A DNA stretch of 64,000 bases from Plasmopara viticola (lineage: Eukaryota > Oomycota > Peronosporomycetes > Peronosporales > Peronosporaceae): assembly GCA_001695595.3 (NCBI GenBank), contig MBPM02000039.1, forward strand, positions 62,001 to 126,000, written 5' to 3'. Numbering within the stretch: position 1 is the first letter of the stretch; every line of letters starts with the position of its first letter. Of this stretch, positions 55,901 to 64,000 are shown piece after piece. The notes below the pieces were generated by a model that was not told the DNA's origin, made no database searches, and saw nothing but the letters and a program-made list of their open reading frames with translations. Made by a program: the position numbers and the translations under genes.

Positions 55901-58900
55901 GCCTCAAGTGTATCCGAAACCGTAATATCCAGCGACTGACTAAAACACGTGATACTTGTAAGAAGGCACAAGCACTACGCGCGATTTCCCTGCAAATTTA
56001 AGTACTTTAATCAAACAGTGCGAGGACCACATAAACATAACATTAACGGCGTTTTAATTGGTGTAGGTGTGTTGGCTACAAAATAGTTCAGCCAGAGTGT
56101 TGGTTTTTACTAGAATTATAGCTGTATCAACTGCCCCACTAATATCTTAATCACAAAGATTCCTAAAGCTTGACTTTTATCCAGGTGTGATGAAAAGTGA
56201 CGGCGCTACAAACTCGTCAGCATGTTTGCTAGCTACAACACTCATGAATTTTACAGCATTAAGCAGTGTTCCATCAATTATGGGGCCGACGTACAAAAGC
56301 AGCTCTTAAATTTGTCAATTTTTGTTATCCAAGATCTTGTTGTTACCGAGCACTTTGAAAAGCAAAAAAAAACAAATTGTGGTGTCGGCCTTGGTGATAA
56401 ATTTCAAATTATTGGAATGAGCTATGCAATTGCTTCAAAAAAAAAGACAATGGCTCCACTTTGCTTTAAAATTGAGACGACACTACTTCAGACTCGGCAT
56501 CATACTCAACAACAAAACATTTATGACCTCAGCTTCATATGTAATCTTTTCCGCTTAAACAAAACCTCAAGTAAAGACGACCGATTTTACTAGATTATTT
56601 TGTCATCTGCAGAAACTTCTGGAAGCAGACTGCTACACTTGTGCCGACATATTTTACGCATACCTGGCAAATTTGCTAGTCGATAGAGCTTTCAACCCTG
56701 CTGACATATGTCATGTCATAGTCTGGCTTGCGCGAAAATGCGTCGGCTAGTACATTAAGCTTGCCAGCATTTTAGCTAACGAGAAAGTATATTTGGCGAA
56801 TAACAGTATTGCGTCATTTGCTTCGACTAAGGCAGTGTATAGAATGTCGTCTGCAATGATGAGGTGAAAAATCGACCACAATCGACTTACACTTTTTGTA
56901 AATGTACTCGGAGCTTCACTTGTGCGAACTTCAATACCTGGTCGTGATTTTACCTGCTCCGTTTAACAGAATTAGGTTGCTTGGTTCTTTTAACTTACAG
57001 TAACGCGCAGTTTGACAAATACTCAAAATCACTGAAAAGGGTTTTTTTCTCCCGACAAAGCCAGAGCAGGAACCCACTGAAGACTTTATTTAATGCTTTC
57101 GAAGCAAATTGGTACTGTCTCTCCTAAAATCGTACGGTGTCTATATTCAGAGTTATGAAGGAGCCGAATCAAGTATATATTTGAGAAATGTGCTTGAGTA
57201 GATTCTAAACGCTTCTTCACTTTTGGGATCGTGGCGTAGGCCACACCGAAGCGACTTCAATCTTTGATGTAAGTCACCCGTGTCTGCTTACAATGCAACC
57301 AACAGAATTAGCCCTTTATGCCGCGAAGACACTTTAGAAACTTTTCCGTTGATAAAGTTCCGGTAATTTGCTTTCTTGATTTCAAAAGTTTGCTTAGGTG
57401 GCTAAAATGACCCTTCCAAGCCGACGAGTCTTCCTTAAATCGGCTACAGATAGATATATCATTAATACACAGCCGTGTGGTTGAGCACACAGGAATGGAG
57501 GGTGCATATTATTTCCAAAAGACGTTGACCCTTTATGTGAAGTTCCTTTTCGACATCTCTGGCTTTTGACTAAACTATAAGTTCATATCTTGCTCTGGCA
57601 CGACAATTAATTAGATACTTAGTTTATCTTGGATATAGAGATTTTCTATTCACAAATTTGTCAGTGGCACTCAGAGATCCATCCCACATACTATACTATA
57701 CTTGTTGCGCGTTGCCCGCTATTTGAATGCCTACGTTATTCAACTTACCGTGCAGATCTACTTGCAAAATTTTGTCGCAAGCCGTTTACAATGTTACGAC
57801 CCATGGGGCGATAGGTCACATCTATAGCAGTCGTTGCTACCAACAAAGTTTGTCACTCAAAAAGAGAGAATTTGAAGACGTTTTTATGTACACCCTCGAA
57901 GATGTACTAGTATCTCTGACTCCTACCATATTATTTGAAATTGTAGCTGCTTAGACACTTTTAAAAAAAACACACATGCAAGCTGTGACAACAATACTGA
58001 CTGAAGGCCAATTGCACGTTCAGTACCTGTAGCCTTCTACCGCCAATCGATTCGAAGATCGTATTTATTACTTACGGCATTGCTTGAATCAAGTCACACT
58101 AAATCGTGACAAGGGTCCTGTGCTATCATAGTCCTTTGATTCCGAACCCACTTCTTTGTCCTAATTGCTCGCCAGTGCGCCGAGTTTCTCAACAGGCCGA
58201 AGTCTTTTAAAATTTGAACCACCGCTGCTTGAGCTTCTTTCGACAGGTACTAGACTCTCAGGGGCTAAGCTCTTATGCATCTTACCCATTATGGGGACTA
58301 AGTGCTTGGCAACGAATTTTTAACTAATCTTCAGAGGCCTAAGGCGTGACGAAAATCTTTTTTTTTTACTCCTTTAGAAGTAGGCACGGATCATGTGCTC
58401 TCGCCTGCCATAAGTAGCGGTTTTTGCTTTGTTTGGCAACGCTCAAGCACTTTGGGATAAAATTGGGGTCAGCGGACTCATGAAAATTACTATTCGGCGG
58501 CCTGTAAGCCACAAAAAAGTTAAACTTATACGAGATTTTTAAGAAGCAAGCATGCTTGTGGTTTTGGATGTGTATATGAAGGATTCCATTCACTTTGCAC
58601 AGAGAGTTGAGTTTATAGCGCGCCAACTCGAGGTCAGCCACATCACAGTCAGCTCAATTACTTTATAAAACACTATTTCAGCAGTAGATGCCTTTCCCTT
58701 CGGACGAGGAAGTGCGAGTGCAGAAGGAGCTCAATATTGTGAAAAAAAAGTACTTTTGAATATTTCTTTAGCGTGCAAAACATTGAAATGAGGTTATTTC
58801 GAAAGTGAGTTTCCAGCATTTCCTGAACAAAAAAGGAAAAAGAGTGTGAACGCGCACCGTATTATTTGTGGTCATGTCCGCTTTTATGGACATATTTTAT

Positions 58901-59458
58901 GATTTAGGTCAGAAATAGTTTTTTTTTTTAATGAAAACCAAAAAAAATATTGACCAAGACCCGCTCTAGCCACGTGCTTCGACCCTAGAAAACAAGATTC
59001 GCACGTAAGCCTCGAGCACCGTGACGCAATAAAGCTGCTTTGCAGCAGGAAGAACTGTACCTCGTCAAGCCCATGAAAATTAGCGAGTGTTAAAACAAAA
59101 CTTTCTATTCCAAATTCTTCGAGCTATTTAAGGAAGACATATCTCCCGTGTAGACCTAGGATTGTTTGCGAAGTGATATTAGGTGTGGTGTGGTCGAGCA
59201 GCACCTTGCACAGAGGAAGCGTTCAGAAAGTTGAAGGTCCTCCATCCAAAGGTTATATATTCACTAATTCTGATTGTATTGAAGCAATGTGTGCACCTCA
59301 CACACCGTTTTTTAGTCAGTACAATATTTTAAAATCTAATTGTAATTTTTACTCGTAATTATCGACTGGATTCACCACCGCAAAACAGGCAGGAAGTTCT
59401 AAAAAATCGCAACGATGCGTACTGGTAGAATACGTACCATTGTGTTCACAAAATTGCC
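52961..59458. other. Gene desert, nothing recognised
   Basis: The longest frames (54604-54963 and 56222-56593, plus strand, about 120 codons each) show no known domain, signal peptide or effector motif. The region is AT-rich throughout and is probably old transposon sequence. Confidence 0.4.
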
Positions 59459-59531
59459 TACCTTGACTTGACTAAATTACAAGTGTTGAATTTAAAAAAT
59501 TCAACACTTGTAATTTAGTCAAGTCAAGGTA
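59459..59531. repeat. Perfect hairpin, 35-bp arms, AAA loop
   Basis: The arm 59459-59493 is the exact reverse complement of 59497-59531, with loop AAA at 59494-59496. It ends three bases before a second hairpin. No coding frame spans it. Confidence 0.95.
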
Positions 59532-59533
59532 AG

Positions 59534-59593
59534 TTGCTTTCATCAACTTGGTCGGCGCACGAAGACGTGAGCCGACCAAGTAGATGAAAGCAA
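59534..59593. repeat. Second hairpin, 23-bp arms, 14-nt loop
   Basis: Arms 59534-59556 and 59571-59593 are reverse complements except for one A/A position, with loop GCACGAAGACGTGA, itself able to form a small ACG/CGT pairing. On the plus strand a run of six T follows directly, as in a Pol III terminator. Confidence 0.9.
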
Positions 59594-59740
59594 TTTTTTA
59601 TCTCCCGCAAGAATCATGCTGGAGCGCAAACTGCAATAAACTGAAAGTGGTGATTGATGTACGAAAAGCGGGGAGGCGTTAGTATAAATTGGGAATATTG
59701 AAAATGAGAGGAATGGGAGAGCATTTGTCAGAAAGTTAAT

Positions 59741-61460
59741 ATGGATCAAGACCAAAAGTTTTATGCCGTCCATCATTGGATGCAAAAAGTTATGATACAC
59801 GTCGGGTATGGCCGCTTGTTGGCGGGTAGTTCATCATTGGATACATTCGTTGACTGGGAAGACGAAGCATCGTCAAACATTGTATTATGTTTCCTCAGCA
59901 TGAAGAGGAAGTGTGTCGAATATTGCTTTGTGGCGATAAAGTTATAGTGTGCGCAAAATAACGCAGCGAAATCCTCAAAAAGACAAATCAATGTAAATGT
60001 ACCAACAGTAGCCTAGTACCTAACAGATATCACTAGCTAAAGAAGAAACAAATGTGTGACCTGTCGATCGTAAGGCTGGCAGTCGGCAAAAATGGGGAGA
60101 GGAAGAGGCATCATAAATGTTAGGCCACGCGATATTTCCATAAAAGAAAAGGTAAGTTTGAGCTGTAGTGCACCCATGAATCAAAGTGTACAGCATCGGT
60201 GCGTCAGCGGTACTTGTACCAAATATCGGGTACATTAAGGTGAAGTGAGGAAAAAATGGCATTCGAAAGAAGAAGATCGCGCTGGAGGTGATGCTCAAAA
60301 GACCAGTGGCTGACTCAAATTAACGCCAGGACCCAACGCTTGATATAGTGGATACGACGGAGATTCTTGGAAAATATGGTGTCTCTTGATTTAGATTTAA
60401 AAGGCGTACTTGATATCTTGACCATCAAAGGTACATATATAGCGCGCGCTGATCATGCTCTCAGGCGGCAGAGATTAGAATGAAAAGTCTTGGCGGTGCT
60501 AGGTGACGGCAATGAACGAGGCGAGATCTAGGCTACGGCTGTAAAGGACGACCCGCCTTAATAGAGGAGTCGCTATAAGCATTGTGTAAAAAATGGCTTG
60601 ATCTGAAAGAGACTCGTATGTACTGCTAATGTCAAAACTTTTTTTGAAAACCGAGAAAGCGATAAGTTTCACGGTAAAGCTTTGCGCGAGGGTGCTTCGT
60701 CTTCGTAAGACGAAACAGGATATTTGAAAATTGACCTTGTGACTCGTGCTGAAAGGAAGTTTGCAATGATCTTAGTACTCCAGACCACGATAGCATTTCG
60801 ACGAAAATTAGGAAGAATTGATCAGTGAGAAATCTGTGTTGATTGAGATGGCGGTGTGCAAGTTCAGATCAAATCTGAATCTTGCCACTTTAAGTAGCAT
60901 CGTTGGCTGTTTGAATGCCAATAAATTAACGTGCTTTACAGATATTCAATAATTTGTCTTTGATTCGCCAATTTTAGCAAAGAAAGACGTACAAGAGGGA
61001 TCAAAACTGCAAATATTTGATCGTTTGCTCGGATGAATCATTTTAAATTTAAATTAGCTAGGATGTTGCGACGGCAGCAAAGGAAAAGCTGATAAACTGG
61101 AGTGATTGAAGTAATCTAAGCGATAGCGCAACTGAAGGTAAGTTGAGCCCTTCTGGGTTTTATTATACAATGAATCAATTGCTAAATAGCTGTCCACAAG
61201 TTGCAAGATCATCAATCGCTGCCGAGCCAGCGTTGTTGACCAAGTTGTACATAAAGAAAGTATGCTGCAGCAGATCTAATTTGTGAGCTGAATTGTACCC
61301 CAAAATGCCTAAGGGCTGACAAGACCATAGTGTTTCACGAAGTGCTCGACCGCAAAGGGTGCGTGCTTGCCATCGCCAATCAACATACAGTTTACCAACT
61401 AAACGAGTAGCGTGTTGAGTTGGAGACTGAGTATAACGACAGTTCCAACTCCAAAGCCCA
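59741..61460 (+). pseudogene. Possible Copia gag/pre-integrase relic
   Basis: A 68-codon frame at 59741-59947 (WMQKVMIHVGYGRLLAGS then EDEASSNIVLCF) has the layout of a Copia gag start. Farther on, near 61310-61400, a stretch reading FHEVLDRKGCVLAIANQHTV resembles the segment before integrase. Everything between is broken by stops. The match is by pattern only. Confidence 0.35.
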
Positions 61461-61639
61461 AATGAGAAGTGTGCTCGTAATTTTGGTAAGCGAGTTTGAA
61501 GTCAATTGTAAGTTTACAATCATCGGTTGTTCAAGGACAATAAAAAGATTATTGCCTCATCCATATTTGATTGCAAATTTTTTTTGAGTTGCGGCACAAA
61601 AGATTAGTAAACTCGAACCATAAGGGCTGGGCGCATAGA

Positions 61640-63101
61640 AAGATATTGATTTATCCTGTAGCATCATCTGCAAAATTCAGGATGTGATGTGATAGATTGA
61701 ATTACGGATTTTTGTGGTGTAACAATCACTTGTTACCCATAGGTAGCAAAGCAGATGCTTAATAAAGAGCATAAATAATGTAGGAAATAGTAAATACTTA
61801 AAGGTCGAGCGCGAAAGAGTAATTATGATTCGAACAAGAGTCTCAATAAAAAAGGGTCTGGACCCAGTGTTGGAAAGTAGGTCTAAACTTCGAATAGTGT
61901 AACACGTAATCGTGTGCTTGCCAGTCAACAGTATCAAAAGCTTTAGCAAAATCGGGGCGAAAATCCGGACGGATTACGAGAGATAGTCCCGACAAAAATA
62001 CTCAAGGCAATAAAGGTATCGCAGTGCATAGTGCGTATCACGTCTCAAAATGAACTATACAGCTTCTTGTTAGGCAGATGAAACCTAGTTAAGACGATCA
62101 ACCAGCGATTTGAGCCCGGACCTGGCATTTTTATTCGGCAATGTTAAATTCGATAGCTCGTAGGGTCCAAAAAAGAGCCGTCTTGAACAGCAAGAAAATA
62201 TATACATCTACGGCGTTGATTTCCAGTCATTCGAGCTTTTGAACTGAGCCGCGTGAATAATTTCAAAACTGAGCTTAAATAAGCTTTAAATACTCCTAAG
62301 GTAGTCCATCCGAGTGGAATTATCATGGGCAGTGTGCTTAACAACATAAAAATATTATCATCAGCCGTAAGCGGCGCGTCAAGCATAGCGATTAGGCTTG
62401 GCTTCTGTTTCGCTTGGTATGTTGCATAATTTCTTGGAGTTTTGGGAGTTAGAGTGCTGGTGTCGGGCTTTGATTTCATAAAATTCAATAGAAAAATGGT
62501 ATTTCAAAACTGACGATGGGTAACTGGTATTGAGATGCGATCTATAGATTAATTTGAAGGTGTGAAAGCTCACGGAATGGAAAGCTCCATTCGTAAACCG
62601 AAAATACTGTATTGAAGAAAGCTCACTAGACGTGGTATCTATGTCAAACATAGAAAGGTTAAGATTACGAATTGCAAGCTAAACGTTGGATTGAGCTTGA
62701 CGGAACATGTCACGCTGATACTGGATGTAGTCACTAGGGTCTACTAATTTTCTTGACAATCACGAGAAGCATAGATGAGCTTCCGTAGCTGAGTGGCAGT
62801 CGCTTCTTCAGGCTGCATATATTACCGACAATGACAATCACTGTCCTTTCATTTGTGCTCGTCGCGAAAGCACATTAATTTTGATTAGGGTTGAAGGACG
62901 CTGCAAGACGCTCAATATTGCGTGAGAATTTCCCTTAAACACAGTCATATTGAAGCGGCTAGAGTCGACACTAAAAATAGAGCGATTCCGAAAAATACAA
63001 TTCAGCGGAAGAAGCTCAGTCGATAGGGACGTATCCATTTTTTTCCAGTGACTTATCAGTTGTTCAGTCGAACAAAACAGTTTTGGCTCAAAAGTCAGCA
63101 C
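61640..63101 (-). pseudogene. LINE (L1-like) relic, minus strand
   Basis: Reading leftward on the minus strand: a linker-like frame (63101-62838); then 62488-62144 with LTADDN and, farther on, GWTTLGVFKAYLSSVLKL and MTGNQRRRCIYFL, matching the L1-type RT fingers (D-G-x-x-x-E-F-F-K then R-x-x-x-I-x-L-L). Near 61960-61900 comes FAKAFDTVDWQ, the RT palm start, and near 61674-61663 FADD, the intact catalytic box. Stops and shifts break the reading frame, but several motifs remain closer to consensus than in the 21-kb and 26-28-kb relics. The family is probably the same as those. Confidence 0.75.
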
Positions 63102-63256
63102 TGACGAGGCAATAATAAAATTACATTAAACCCTAATTTTACAGAAATTCGAGCATTTCAGGCGCCAAAGATCAATCAAGCCAAGGGCAATCATCTATTA
63201 AAAATTCAATGCGGTCGTAGATATAAACGAAGGTGCCAGGTGCAGCCAAGTCCAAA

Positions 63257-63270
63257 TTGAGATCCAATGT
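63257..63270 (+). repeat. Target-site duplication of SINE-like copy 2, left
   Basis: TTGAGATCCAATGT, identical to 63588-63601. Confidence 0.88.
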
Positions 63271-63587
63271 GTGTATTACGTTATCGCGTTGCCAAGTTAT
63301 GCACGTGCTAGGATCAGTCTGGCTAGTCCACGGCATAGAGTGGTGTCCGCATACGTCGGGTCTCGTTCGGCGGGCAGTGCAGCCAGCACCGAGGTCGTGA
63401 GGGTCTTCCATTATTTTGTTTAGCTCTGACTTGGTAAGAGCCCAGGTGGCGCCCGGTACTGGAGACCGTCGCGTCGAGAACGAGACTCGTTAGAGACCTG
63501 CAGATGCCCGAAAGCACCTGTTCGAAGCGCGCGAGCATTTAGCCCCCGCGCTCGGAAGGAGGGCGTCACCCCAACCTTTTCCAAGCT
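63271..63587 (-). mobile_element. SINE-like retroelement, copy 2
   Basis: This 317-bp copy matches 15132-15432 closely. It is flanked by perfect 14-bp direct repeats TTGAGATCCAATGT (63257-63270 and 63588-63601). On the minus strand it begins at the same head sequence (GGAAAAGGTTGGGGTGACGC) and ends in a short AATAC-type tail. It keeps about 28-30 bp near 63393-63422 that copy 1 lacks. Identical start points in two independent insertions argue for a discrete short element rather than random 5' truncation of a LINE. Confidence 0.85.
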
Positions 63588-63601
63588 TTGAGATCCAATG
63601 T
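63588..63601 (+). repeat. Target-site duplication of SINE-like copy 2, right
   Basis: TTGAGATCCAATGT, identical to 63257-63270. Confidence 0.88.
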
Positions 63602-64000
63602 CATGCTTATTCACCTAAGACCAGGTGTACAGCAAAATTGCGAAAGTAGATAGGCCGGATAGCAAGCGAGTCGATCTATTAAGCGAATTGAACCGTAAAT
63701 CGCAAGAAAAAAGATACGGTGTTCACCAGAGCTGGCGGATATTGAATTTTTATTGTGGCGAGTCTGTAAAAAGAGTTGATTCGTCGCAAATATTCTAAAA
63801 AAGGTGTGCTTTTGTGAATAATAGAGCTACACCATTACGGGCACAATCATCAGAAGAGGGTGATCAGACCAGTAAAAATAGGCGTGTGCATCCGCAGCAT
63901 GAAGGAAGCACACTGATGACCGCAATTAGTGCGGATTGAGAATAAGTGTGGATTGAGAATTAGTGTGGTCTACACTTATGTATGTACCGTGAATCTGGCG
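63602..64000. other. Right edge, nothing recognised except a short tandem motif
   Basis: A 17-bp unit (TAGTGYGGATTGAGAAT-like) is repeated about two and a half times at about 63927-63968. No gene was seen. Confidence 0.5.

Noticed and set aside
54604..56593. Two plus-strand frames of about 120 codons as secreted effectors
   Set aside because: No signal peptide, RXLR or LFLAK motif, and the composition is like that of the surrounding repeats.
1..64000. CRISPR array, bacterial operon or plasmid features
   Set aside because: No regularly spaced repeats and clear eukaryotic introns and retroelements.

Overview
The window looks like a repeat-rich chromosomal segment of an oomycete (Phytophthora or downy-mildew type). 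The evidence is eukaryotic genes with few, short GT-AG introns (59-89 nt), a START-FYVE protein of the kind expanded in oomycetes, an oomycete-style Inr-like motif just upstream of one gene, and compact gene pairs set in long AT-rich stretches of decayed transposons. The species cannot be named from the sequence alone.

Layout. 0-2.5 kb: a U2 snRNA 5'-domain fragment at the left edge, a doubtful two-helix ORF, and a three-exon ceramide synthase (LAG1/TLC family) on the minus strand. 2.5-9.1 kb: Ty3/Gypsy relics, a roughly 100-bp tandem array and a near-perfect 36-bp-stem hairpin. 9.1-11.9 kb: a START-FYVE protein (minus). 12.46-15.59 kb: a delimited hAT DNA transposon with terminal inverted repeats and an 8-bp target duplication, a twice-frameshifted transposase, and a nested SINE-like insertion. 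16.0-16.5 kb: a small C2-domain protein. 16.5-29 kb: no intact gene; Gypsy integrase relic and two LINE reverse-transcriptase relics. 29.3-33.1 kb: the mitochondrial tRNA-modification enzyme MnmG/MTO1 (three exons) followed 107 bp later by an ankyrin-repeat protein with an N-myristoylation-type start. 35.36-39.34 kb: a Copia element with both LTRs, broken by stops and lacking the integrase core. 39.4-40.5 kb: a tRNA-like SINE candidate and a second C2 protein, paralogous to the first. 41.0-42.0 kb: a decayed minus-strand coding relic. 42.2-45.6 kb: a large membrane protein convergent with a two-exon glyoxylate/hydroxypyruvate reductase. 45.6-64 kb: a gene desert with TE relics, two adjacent hairpins, a degenerate LINE, and a second copy of the SINE-like element with its own 14-bp target duplication.

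The intact genes are unrelated housekeeping or signalling functions: sphingolipid synthesis, lipid/PI3P binding, C2 proteins, mitochondrial tRNA wobble modification and 2-hydroxyacid metabolism. They do not form one pathway. The most distinctive content is the mobile DNA: a discrete SINE-like family with (AATAC)-type tail and 13-14-bp target duplications, the U2-derived fragment, and several long near-perfect foldbacks.
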